A DNA stretch of 64,000 nucleotides, from contig OU612066.1 in NCBI GenBank assembly GCA_914767715.1, positions 36,060,283 to 36,124,282 of the forward strand, written 5' to 3'. Source of the stretch: Membranipora membranacea. Taxonomy: Eukaryota; Bryozoa; Gymnolaemata; Cheilostomatida; Membraniporidae. A model generated the notes under the pieces. It did no database searches. It was given only the letters and a program-made list of their open reading frames with translations, and was not told the origin of the DNA. This document shows, piece after piece, positions 46,440 to 57,369 of the stretch. Every line of letters starts with the position of its first letter. Positions within the stretch are counted from its first letter, which is position 1. Made by a program: the position numbers and the translations under genes.

Positions 46440-47760
46440 GAAATACAAAACTAAAGCATACCATAACATAAAACTTTTTGAGAAGAGGGGGGGGGGTAGT
46501 GGTATGAAAGGGCACTTTCTAGAGAACAGGTGATTGACACCCAAATATGGTTGTCATTATAGTTGATTATTGGAGTTTGAGATATACGTGATTTGTGGAT
46601 TTGTTGGAGGTGTTGAATTTTGGGTATTTGGGTCTGCTTGCCTTTGAGTTTTTTGGTTTGATCACAGATCAAAGAAGAATACGATTTTACTTCTTGATTC
46701 ATCTGAAATAAAACAAACTACAAAGGGAACAGAGAATTCGCTTGAATCTAAAACAGTTAAAAAACTGATATCATCAACTACCGATGGGGAGGTTTTTTGA
46801 AGAGTTACCTTCCTTGATAATTTTCAGTGCCCCTAGTTTATATTCACCATGTTTCCTTGTGAATTTTGAGGTCTGATCTGAGTTGTCACCTCTTGGTACG
46901 CCCTCAAAATATGCATGCCACCCTGAACACTTGATCCTTCGGGCTCAGTGCGAACCGGCAGGTTGTTTGATGGCCCGAAGAGCCCTGAAAATAGCATCAG
47001 GTCCATATCCATAGAACTGCAGTGATTCAACAGCTGTAAAACCTAGACGTGACAATTTAAATAAAAAAGACTAGCGCTAAATGGATATTTGTGAATACAC
47101 AAAAGTCTAAGCATATACACCCAGAGATATAACAGGACACAATTCGGATTGAAACATATTATGTAGATGATACACAATTCTAGATTCAGTCACTGACATA
47201 AAATAAATATTGCTGGATCAGGAACTCACCTACCCATAAATTGAGATCATAACAGCGTGTAGTAGTTTTTATCAGTGCAAGCAATCAAAACCTAAATAAT
47301 TACCTTAATAATTAATACCTAATAGCTACCTTAATAAATGGTGAAGTGGATAAGTGGAAACTTTGGACAATAAATTCCCTTACAAGATAAAAATGATTGA
47401 TGGCCATAAAATAAAGGCATAGCAATGATCTGGTCAGCTTTTATTCTACATCCAAGTCTGATAGATGTTTATTTTGAGTTGGTTATTACTCCTACCTATC
47501 CATCTCCGACCAACCAATGGTTTACCCTGGATCGAGGTAACAGTATTTAGTGATTGTGTGCAGACCGTATAATAAATAACTGCACTGCTATCACCTGGGA
47601 TCAAACTCAAGATATCAGATTTTAGGATTCCTTGAAACATTCCTTTACTTCAAAGTTAAACATTACCATAAATACGAGGTGTGATGTGGTTAAGAGCGGA
47701 TAAGCTTGAATTTTTGGCAAGGATATGTTCATAACATAACAACGTAATTTACTCTTTGCC
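46440..47760. other. Intergenic; weak minus-strand open frames only
   Basis: Two minus-strand frames (46,451-46,702 and 46,833-47,030) have acceptor-like borders and could join in phase, but they match nothing I know. A G homopolymer lies at 46,487-46,497. The right end carries a TATA-like GGATATAAGA at about 47,783 and a donor at 47,825, likely the non-coding first exon of TLCD4. Confidence 0.4.
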
Positions 47761-47789
47761 CACCTCAGTTAGGTAGAGAAGAGGATATA

Positions 47790-47824
47790 AGAACCACACT
47801 CTACGGAACTCGCTCGCTGAGCTT
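47790..47824 (+). promoter_or_regulatory. Probable 5' untranslated exon of TLCD4
   Basis: A TATA-like element at about 47,783 is followed by sequence ending in GAGCTT/GTGAGT (donor at 47,825). The next exon with the start codon opens at 48,075 after an acceptor, TATTACAG, so a non-coding leader exon here is plausible. The exact transcription start is unknown. Confidence 0.4.
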
Positions 47825-48093
47825 GTGAGTACTGGTATATTCTAATATCGCATTCTGTCAAATTCATCAGTTTTACTATCAAACCTGAATGATATCAGCG
47901 TTAATACATGTATCTCTTACGTAGGACAATGTTAGCTCAACTCAAACCAATCGGTGAAATCCATCTAGATGTTGAGAATATTATTCATGGAAAAGAGTAT
48001 TTCGGAATAACTTTATCGATGACTCAATTCACTTACGACTAACAAAACTTTAACCATCCTATTTGGTATTACAGATTGGAGCGTGTTGATATT

Positions 48094-51051
48094 ATGGATT
48101 CTGTGAAGCCTTCACATCATTGCTTCACCATCTCAGGTATATCATGTCTGTGTACTATAGCCCTGTACTACTGTGTCGAAGTAAACGCCAAGAAATTAGA
48201 TTATCATCAAAGAGGGAGGAGTGGTGTGGAGAGCAGGTGAGTGAGTATTGCGATATTATTAGAAGTTTCAATGTTGTTATATCTCACATGAAACCTTAAA
48301 GGAGATCTGGCGAATAAAGATGTGGCACATTTAAGTTAATCTATGAAAGTCGACAAACATAAAAAACTACTTATACTGTTAGAGATTTATACTGTTAGAG
48401 ATTTATATTGTACGACCAGTAGATTGGATATGATGGTTGTCCCCTACATAAATTGTATCAATATCTCATGGAATAATAGTTGTTTTGTGAGTGCTCTGTT
48501 ACAAAATATAAAATGTTATTTATAAGAAATTATCAACCACAGCTTGACAAGAAACATCGGCAACACTCCAATATTATATGTGCCATAAACTTTTGTTTGC
48601 AGGACACAAATGTGGGCGTATGTAGTGGGAGTAAAGGCGAGGTCAAATGTTCATGCAATCGTATCCTTTGCCTTAGGAGCCTACTCGTTGGTGCATGGAG
48701 AGGAAATGTACAACGATTTAGTTTGGTAAGTCTGTTTTACATTGCCGATAGCCTATTTTCTATATCAATACAGAACGCAGAAACCAGGTTTCCAAGTCTA
48801 CATTTTCAATGCTGGAATATAAATGTTGGATGTGTATCAATTTTAAGTTGTCTCTCACCTGATTGGATAGGTGGCCTTGTAGCAGGGTCAAAAAAAGTAA
48901 AAATACTTTTCAGTATCCAAGGGTTGAATACCAGTGATTGCTGATAATTCTCAAATTTGATCCCTTTGCTGTTGAAGGGCTGCATTAAAGTCAGATCCAA
49001 ATAAGAGCTAATTTTTGAAACTGCCATAAAAACTGACCAGAGTTAATAAGAAAACTTTCACTGCCTGCTTTCGTGTAGCCGATAGTTGTTAAAACAACCC
49101 CCCCCCCTCTTCCCCTCTTTGCCTGTCAATCTTTGGTACTCTTATTTGTTTTCACAGGGGGAATTCTGAGATAGCTCTTGTAACATGCGCCATCACCATC
49201 GGCTACATGATAGGTGGTAAGCGCCTTTCTCAAGCAAAGAACTGGCAATACTGAGAGACAAATCTGCTTATTTATTGCCTAAATGTCTCAGATTATACTT
49301 TTATTGGATTAAAATTCCCTTAACGTAACACATAATTTTTGACTCTTTTTGATTCATTTTTATCAGACCTCTTCATAGACGTTTTACATTGGAGTGAGAT
49401 GGGAGAGATTGTGTTTGTCTTACACCACGGATTTACCATACTCGCCTATGGATATGTGATAGTAAGCATTACATCTCTCTACTCGCAGTAAGGCTGTGGT
49501 TCTCTCACTATACCATTCATAATGACATCGATTCTTTCTTATCGGGTTAAATCACAAGGATAGTTTTCTGCATAATAATATACTTCGTACTTCATACAAT
49601 ATGCAGCATGAAGGTCCTCAAGTTAATGGCTTGTCAGGCATCAGCCTGCTTTTTGTTACACCGGCTTCAAAAATAACTTTTCTCATGAAATGGCTGCAGC
49701 TTTGGTGATGCTGACAATAATTAATTCAAATACGAGCATAGCATGCAATATATATACAAAACGGCATCAAAAGCAATATTGCGGTTGTTGCAAATAACCA
49801 ACTGACTGGCTTTTGTGAGGCTGAATGGGAATGCATTCCCATTTAACCTCACAGAAGTCTGCTCTCACCTACCTGAGTTTAATGTCATATCTGATAACTA
49901 GGAATTATCATCACCAGGCTCTGTCTCGTAACAGGACATATTCTATTCATATTATAATATTATTTTGACTTAAATGATATTTTCACCAGGTAACTGGAGG
50001 GTTGCAAAGCTTTGCGATGGTTCGTATTTTGGTTGAAGGATCAACTTTGTTTGTGAATATAAGGTAAGTGGCTTCCTATTTCTTTTAGCAGGTAACTGTA
50101 ATGTATTAATACCTCTGTTTGGGTTAATACAATTTCAAACCGCTGGATACAATCATAAATCCTGACTAATGGTTTACACAACTGACTGTCTGATTATATC
50201 AAAGTCACCGACGCCATGGCTTACCACTTGTGTATCAATTTAGTCCCAAAAATCGATCAAAGGATATTTGATATTTTCAAACAAAGGAATTCGGCAAGAT
50301 GCCATTTTACCTTAAATGCCCTCCCTTGTCAGTTATCCACTCCCCATTTGTTAAAATGTTATACAAACTAAAGCCACCGTCACTAAGCTAGCTGTTTATT
50401 TGCTGTATATATATACCTTATGATTTAAAAAGTCTAAGTGCATAAACGACTGCAATGCGAGTTAGTGGCATCACATTATCAATCACTCATTTGTCAGTTA
50501 CACTATCCCGCATCACAGCCGTCTGAGAACTTAGACAGACACTTAACCCAAAGGTGTGTCGTGAAAACGAATTGAGAAATTCTGTTGAACATTCAACTCA
50601 ATAAATCTAATTCATAATATGTTTGTGTCATGAAACTTGATTAACACAGGAAAAATTCATAATTATGACCTATTCTATGACTCTCAACCTTGCCTGACTT
50701 TGTAGAATCGTGCTGCGTAAATCAGGACAGAAGGCAACACTTCTCTACTACTATAATTCAATAGCAATGCTGATTTCATACACTGCCTGCCGTATACTAA
50801 CCATACCAGTACTTGTGTATATGCTGAGGAGTGTTGTCGGTACTGAACAGTATAATGCTCAAAACTTATTAGGGCGCGTCTTACCCTTTGCTGCACACAG
50901 TGTTATGGATGTCCTTAATATCATATGGTTCTTCAAGATTGTACACATTGTGAATAAGATGTCAAAAAGATGGACACACTATAACAATGATAACAACAGC
51001 AACAACAACGATGATAACAACAACATGCATGGCATGAATTGCAAAAAGTGA
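48094..51051 (+). CDS. tlcd4: TLC-domain protein, TLCD4 (TMEM56) homologue
   Basis: TLC (TRAM-LAG1-CLN8) proteins are multi-pass ER or plasma-membrane proteins involved in lipid handling; the exact role of TLCD4 is not settled. Coding exons: 48094-48236, 48603-48725, 49158-49216, 49367-49461, 49990-50063, 50706-51051. Phases 2,2,1,0,2 close, giving 279 aa (human about 263). Seen: an N-terminal membrane segment (FTISGISCLCTIALYYCV), the block WGNSEIALVTCAITIGYMIGD corresponding to WGGPSLANVNIAIASGYLISD of the family, the paired histidines in VFVLHHGFTILAYGYVI, and FMxDxLN-type last-helix residues (HSVMDVLNIIWFFKI). The tail after the last helix is Asn/Asp-rich (NNDNNSNNNDDNNN), a low-complexity addition not expected in vertebrate orthologues. 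The ATG at 48,094 lies in an exon whose first bases are leader. Confidence 0.92.
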
Positions 51052-51224
51052 CTGTACTGACTATGATTTATGACTTTGTTATATAGTATAAGTAAATCCT
51101 TATGATAGTAGTATTTTTCAAATCTCGCACAACTTTTTGCCATCATTTGCTCCATTCCATATCCGCTTCAAAATTGATCTTAGTGAAGCTTTTATAGGTT
51201 TAATGATAAAAACAAAACCCGAAC

Positions 51225-51230
51225 AATAAA
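51225..51230 (+). terminator. Poly(A) signal of TLCD4
   Basis: AATAAA lies 174 nt after the TLCD4 stop codon. Confidence 0.55.
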
Positions 51231-51239
51231 ACTAAACGT

Positions 51240-52720
51240 TTAATACACCACATCATGACCAGTAGATACAATGGTAGTTCACTACTTGCCAGTACCAAGG
51301 TGAGGGTGTCTGTGGATCTTTTTCCAACTCCTTGACTATTGACCTACTATGGGTGCTCCCTGAAAAATCAAATCAAATTATTATAAGAATAAATAGCAGG
51401 ATTGTGGTGCACTTCGAAAGTTCATGCTGCATCAGTCTAAGCTCCTACACACAGCAAAAATTGAGACCGAGGTTTGAAATATTAGCTCATGGGCTCATGG
51501 CAACAGGCCAAGCAAATAACTAGAGTTATCTTATCTTCATTGACAAACCAGTGCAGATAATACAAGCTAATCATTCCACCAAGCTCTTGGGTGCAACAGC
51601 AGGGTGGTTATAGGGTCATTTCATAGTTGACCCAAATAGCTGGTGGTACCCTATCGAATAAAGGTACATGACATAACATGCACATGACCCAATAAATCAA
51701 AATTCATTAAATAACCTGATGGCTTAGATTGCTTGATCTAGATGGATCAGATGCTATTGATGGCGCTGAATATCAATTGAATTTGACGGATAAGATAGTG
51801 GCAATTCCAAAACAAAAGGCTAAAAATACCTCAAAAAGTCATACTTTGCAGTTGCCCTTTCAGGCCAGATGTGCACACAACTTGATGTTTGGTGGCAGAT
51901 TTCGACAGACTGACGCCTTTTTAATAGAATAGTCACCTGATTTAAGCTGTCAAGCGATATCCTTTGTAATATCGGTTGTCAAACGCAAATAAAATGCACT
52001 GACACTTCAAGCATAAATTTGTCACTTGACCTGGATTAATTAAACCATTTAATTGTGCCTAATAGTTGTATAAAATCTATACTTTCAGTCAATCACATAC
52101 AATAAGTTAGCAGATGATACTAAGCTGAGAATAAGATACACAGCTTACACTGGAGTTTACATGTTAACAAATTCAAGCGCTTACTGTATGTCCCAGGGGG
52201 GGGGGGGACTCACCAGAAAAAACCCCACCATGCTAGGCCCACCCACAAAGCCACTACACCCTAACACTGCTTTGCTTGATTTGACTACATTACCCTTTCC
52301 ACTGTGTCCGTTGGACTCATATTCACCCCTATTTTTGCTAATCCAGGCCCCTTACGTCAGCAGCCCTTAACACCACCACATTCTGGATGATTCATTTCTT
52401 CAGAGCTAAAGAGCATGCCTGTGAAGATATGGATGCATCACAGTATAATTGTTTGAACCAGTATAAAACCATGCATCTATTTTTGAGATTTTTATCCTCA
52501 GGTTATGGCTATATGTACAAGTACCATTTACATATTCTTCAAAAAAAAGAGAGACAAGCTAGGTACAATAATACTGAAAGAGAAAGTAAGAACACCTAGC
52601 TAAAACAAGGATTGTCAATCTAATTAATCAATGTAATCTAATCAATCATATACAAGAGCTCGTCTCCTCCTCTGAGACCGAGCACCTGGCTGTGGTTCAA
52701 TGTCCAACTAACATGGCTAA
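51240..52720. other. Intergenic, nothing recognised
   Basis: No coding exon or repeat family was recognised apart from a G homopolymer at about 52,197-52,207. Confidence 0.5.
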
Positions 52721-52724
52721 CCAA

Positions 52725-53934
52725 CTAATCTATTTCTACTTCTGGTCTCGGCTTTTTTTTATGTACAGATTGGTCTTGCCCGTCAATGACCGATTCCACA
52801 ACTATCACATCTTCATCACTTTTCTGAGCAGGTGGCTGATGAGCAGCTGAGACAACGGCAATGTCTGTGGCTACAGTAGTCTCCTGATAGTAAAAATGTG
52901 AAGTTTGAGTTTGAGATTACAGTCAGTCGGTGTTACGTGAAATATCACATTTGAGACAATATAATATTAGCTTTCCCACCACCAATGGCGAAACAGGTTT
53001 TAAGACTTGGTAAAGACAGAACTGTAAGCACAGAGTGGTATGTGACCGACAGGAAATAGACCAGATGCAACATGCATAAAAATGGTAGAAAATTAGACAG
53101 AGCATGCTAACCGCCTCCCCACTGACATCCTATACTCCGCATGCTCTCACAGAACATTCCTTAAAGTGATGATCAATTTCCTTGTGATACATGTCCACTC
53201 AAGAGCAATACAGAACACAGGAATACAGAACACAGACACAACTGTGTGCTTGAATCATGTTTCAGTGAGCGCACATGGTTTGAACATCTACCTTCACTTC
53301 AGCCCACAGATCTTTTAGTTTGATTCTCACTAGAGCTCTAGCTCCTCTGACTCTTATCATGGCCAGTACCTCCTCAACCTCCATATCCGTCATCATTTTC
53401 AACGACTGTGCTGTTATCATTTCATCTACAACAGAGGTTATTGATACATAGGCCTATAGAGTGAACAGAAATGCTACTGACAGACTGACCGGTTGACTAA
53501 ACTTACAACAGAAGGTTTCTATACTACTTTTAACTTTACCACAGGGCACCACATGCACAGTGACAGCAGTATAAATCAAAAAAAGGAAATAAATGTGGTA
53601 GAAAACTACCCCTAGTTAGTAGCAAACTTGACTGCAAGGTTAAGGTAATAAAATTCCTCCTGTGGCTGAAAAGGGACTGATATAATATAGGCCTAGTATA
53701 GGCAAAGAAAGAATTTATTTAAAGATTTGATTGTTGTGTGTCACTGTGAGTGACTGGGTGATGGAGGAGTTACTAAAACTTTTAGCTTCTACCAAATAAA
53801 TATCATTCATTTCTAAATCTTATTGATGTTTCTGTGACCTGTGACTTTTTACACTTTCACTTACCTTTGAACAGAGTTACAACTTCTTCTGCCCATGTAG
53901 AATCACCTAAAATTGATCTCAAAATAACCTCCAT
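52725..53934 (-). CDS. Small protein with a SAM-like domain, 120 aa
   Basis: Three exons: 53865-53934 (ATG at 53,934), 53292-53425 and 52725-52883 (TAG at 52,725-52,727). Phases 1 and 0 close, giving 120 aa. Residues about 14-68 (TWAEEVVTLFKDEMITAQSL, then LKMMTDMEVEEVLAMIRVRG and ARALVRIKLKDLW) follow the pattern of the second half of a SAM domain: I-x-x-x-x-L-x-x-M-T, then a short helix, then RGARALV-x-x-I-x-x-L. The first helix of a full SAM domain is short or missing. The last exon is disordered, with an acidic-flanked DVIVVESV that resembles a SUMO-interaction motif and a KKKPRP basic end. SAM domains mediate protein or RNA contacts; no specific function can be given. A longer transcript with upstream exons is possible. 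Confidence 0.55.
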
Positions 53935-54031
53935 TTCTTCCAATTTCCCCACACGCCAATTGCAGATGACAAATTGAAGGAAGGTTGTATGAAGGTCATA
54001 GTCTGAAATCATACTGCAGGCAGTATGATAA

Positions 54032-54560
54032 CATTCTGCGCATGCTCAGCTCTGGGCATGAGCTGATCTCTGCAAAATTGAGTCTCGGAATTCCGAAGCC
54101 ATCTGATTGGCTACCTGCTCTGGTGACATACTCCCCAAAGCGTGCGGATTTGTTATTAATAGTTATCCTCTCCTGTCATTATTAGCTGATTTTGATTGAC
54201 AGTTTATGCAGGGGATATCCTATTTCCCCTTTCCAAAGTTGCAATCAGAACCCAAACTAAACTCATGGTTCTTGCACATGCGCAAATTCAAGTCACGCAT
54301 GATGCTTACTTAGCCTTACGACACCTGCTTTGTGGTAATGATAGCCTAGTTTATCAGTGATCTACATGCCCAGTCAGATCACGAGCATACTGACTCTCGT
54401 GATCTGACTGGGCATGTAGATCACTGATAAACTAAACTAGGATAAACTACGCTTTGGGGAGTATGTCACCAGAGCAGGTAGCCAATCAGATGGCTTCGGA
54501 ATTCCGAGACTCAATTTTGCAGAGATCAGCTCATGCCCAGAGCTGAGCATGCGCAGAATG
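54032..54560. mobile_element. Foldback element with nested inverted repeats
   Basis: The outer arms, 54,032-54,143 and 54,449-54,560, are 112 bp and almost perfect reverse complements. Inside, a second palindrome has 38-bp arms (54,348-54,385 and 54,396-54,433) around a 10-base loop. The inner-loop word CATACTGACTCTCGTGATC recurs inverted just outside the right arm (54,561-54,579). No coding capacity. It lies immediately 5' of the SAM-like gene. Confidence 0.85.
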
Positions 54561-55009
54561 GATCACGAGAGTCAGTATGGTATGATAATTTTAATACTTT
54601 TTGAGTTATATTTACCTGTAGATGTTTATGGTCCTATATCCGGTTTCTGAGGTCAAGAGGAAGAAAAGATTGTTCCCCGGTTATGTGTAAACATCTTCAG
54701 CTCATAAACTTGTCATCAATCAGATTGGTTAGGTTCCCATCCAGCAACTTGACATGAGAGGAGGCCTTATCACTCTGAATAGCACAGGATCTACCCCCTT
54801 TTCACTAGCACTATAAGCATACATTGATCCTAGCCCTTTGCACTTGGTGTGTTGTGCACAACTACCCCTTATTTATAGATTTCACTGTGCAGCTCCAAAT
54901 CTCCAAAATACCCCCTTAAACGTGTTTTTAGGCCGAGCATGGTGGGTAAATTTTGGTGAGTCCCCCCCTGGGCTGTATGTTATCACTCTAGGGTAGGCAT
55001 CGGGTCTCA

Positions 55010-55066
55010 TCACATCACAGAATATAAATTATATATAATATATATTCTGTGATATGATGCGATGTG
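55010..55066. other. AT-rich hairpin
   Basis: ATCACATCACAGAATATA and TATATTCTGTGATATGATGC face each other around an AT-rich centre. It sits at the 3' edge of the transposase relic and could be an end of that element or an unrelated palindrome. Confidence 0.6.
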
Positions 55067-55930
55067 ATAACTTCCAACACAGCTAATGCACAGTAGCTAC
55101 CTTCAGCTTGGTTAGCACACCTGAGTACTTTCCAAGCATCACAGAAGCACCATCTGAGTATGCACCCATCTGTGAAGCCATGCTCAGCTAAAAGCTTCAG
55201 AGTACACTTTGTGATATCCTCAGACTTCAGGGATGGCAGTTCAACTAAACCCAACAGGAATGCAAAAACTCACTTTCATCAGAGTTTTTCTGAGGACATG
55301 CTGATCTTACATACACTACCAGACAGGACTTCCTACTGATCGTGGTTGATTCATCCAGCATAATGCTTACGCGCTGGCAGTTTTTAATTATTGACTCACA
55401 AAGAATTTTTATCATATCTTATGCTATGCTATCTATTATAGCGGTTCCAGCGTATCTAGAATGCAAACAAGTACCTATATCCAAGCTATTGGCTTGCTGC
55501 AACTCACAGTACTCCTGATAGGAAAGATATGGTGTATTGCTATTGGCCACAGCATATGCAGACCGAATCAGTCTCTTAGTAGTCTCAAGTTGGCCCTTAT
55601 TGCGTTCCCTGAAACCCTGTTTCAAATGTTCTTTATTAGCCTCATGCAGAATCTCTTCAGCTATAATGTGTGTTGCAGATTTTTTGTGGTCATAAATCTT
55701 ACGACGTATAGATGTCTTCTGTTTGATACAACATCTCCACTACCAGAGATACCACCTGTCACCCATTGGCTACGAATGTACACACCCTTAGCCTGATCAA
55801 TCTTGAGGGCACTCACCTCTTTACATGTGCTTCAAAGCAGCCTGGCCTCTTTGCTTGTCGTGAGCCACGGATACTCCCTATATTTGTCTTTGAACTCATC
55901 AGGACGGGATTTTGTTTGTCTCCTGTAAAT
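55010..55930 (-). pseudogene. Relic of a hAT-type transposase-derived (KIAA1586/ZMYM-like) gene
   Basis: Read on the minus strand with frame shifts, blocks appear in the order of this family: EFKDKYREYPWL (N-terminal zinc-finger region), GFRERNKGQLETTKRLIRSA, NTPYLSYQEYCELQQAN, CQRVSIMLDESTT (the D-x-S-T-T element near the first catalytic Asp of hAT nucleases), and LGLVELPSLKSEDITK. At least three frame changes and stops break it, and the catalytic end after 55,010 is missing. It is old and inactive. Confidence 0.7.
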
Positions 55931-56139
55931 ACGCAAAACGTAGCGTAGGTTTATAAGACTGTTGACATGTTGACTTGTATCAGTGCCATGTGAATTAAAA
56001 AAAAGAAATTATCTGGTAATTGGTTAATAATTAACCGGAACTTTAGCGTGAATACCATATCAAAATAGTTACAGCTTAAGTTACCGGCATTGCTTCATTT
56101 TTGACTATGCTGGGCAAGATACAGTTACCACAGCAATGT

Positions 56140-56282
56140 CTGCGCCAATTTGTTCTCAGTTTGTAGGCAGGTTGGAGCACAACTAGGGGTCCAACAACTC
56201 CCAGTAGTCAGTGAACTGCATTGGGAGTCGAACCCACGACCTTCAACACTTGCATGCTCTAACCACTGCGCCACCTCCTACT
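56140..56282 (-). repeat. tRNA-derived SINE
   Basis: On the minus strand the head reads GGTGGCGCAGTGGTTAGAGC (A box), then about 35 bases later GGTCGTGGGTTCGACTCCC (B box GGGTTCGACTCCC). This is the standard head of a tRNA-derived SINE. The body continues towards 56,100 and its end is not clear. Confidence 0.8.
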
Positions 56283-56299
56283 CCTGACAAGTGACAAAC

Positions 56300-57365
56300 T
56301 TCTGACCATCCTGTGAGAAAGAGTTCCTAAACATGCGTGCTGACTTTGTTGGTGGAAAAAGTTTACTTTTGGGATCTCTTTTAGCATGAAATGCGGTCGG
56401 AGTTTATATTATTGCAAATACTAGGTCTATGCATGCCTGCATGAAATGTCTGTTGCTGATTTCTCCTATGAAATAGTTTAAGTTGCAATAGTCTGAAAGT
56501 ATTTCATGGGGAAGAATCAGCAACAGAGATCGCTGCATTTCGAGCTAAAAGTAGAGTAACTGGATAAATGTAGGATAAGCTCTCCCCTACGTCATCGTGA
56601 ATTAAGGATTCTGAATGCCTCTCCAGCCAATAAAGTCAGCACTTCCGTTTGAGGTCAACTTATCCACACATGGTGACCCCGGAGTCTCAAAATTGGACAT
56701 TAGGATATAACATAAGATAACATCATACCTACCACCAAAGGCTCATTTCATGACACATTACAGTGATCGAAAATACTAAAATAAACCTTCAGTACATTTT
56801 TTATGCATACTCTTTGAAAGCATAGAACATGGACTATGCTGGCTAACAAAATTTGGGGGTCTCAAAATTAAGGTTTAGTTAATTGCAGCTATTAAAATTA
56901 TTTTTCATCTTACCACCTTCTTGACCACCTCTTCACTATGCCCACAATAGTTCTGGTCAAAACAAAAGGTAACTCTGCCATTGGTGTGCCATATCAAGAT
57001 TATAGACTTTCCCGAAATGCATGTGCGGGTGTGTGGGTTCCCCTTCCTTCACCACCCACCCCCGACAGCCTGCCCAGGCCACATATATGTCATGTTTTAA
57101 GTGTAGATGAATTATCATATGCCTAAAGATTAATGCATTGTGATATTAGTAGGATATGTATATACAGGCTCGTAATGTTCAAGAGAGGAAGAAAATTAGA
57201 GTTATTTATATATATTACATATTTATTCTGGTGAGTTATAAGTCCAGGGACTTTTGTCCAGAAAACAAAGATAAAAAGAATTTCTTTTAAAAGAGAAATG
57301 CAAATTGAGTAAGTTATTAAAGTGTGTGTGAAACAATAGGAACAAACAAAGGTATAATAATACAA
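56300..57365. other. Intergenic, nothing recognised
   Basis: No exon or repeat family was recognised in this stretch. Confidence 0.45.
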
Positions 57366-57369
57366 AGAA

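Noticed and set aside
46451-47030. Two minus-strand frames that could be spliced together
   Set aside because: The junctions are plausible but the product is low in recognisable features, and no start exon was found.
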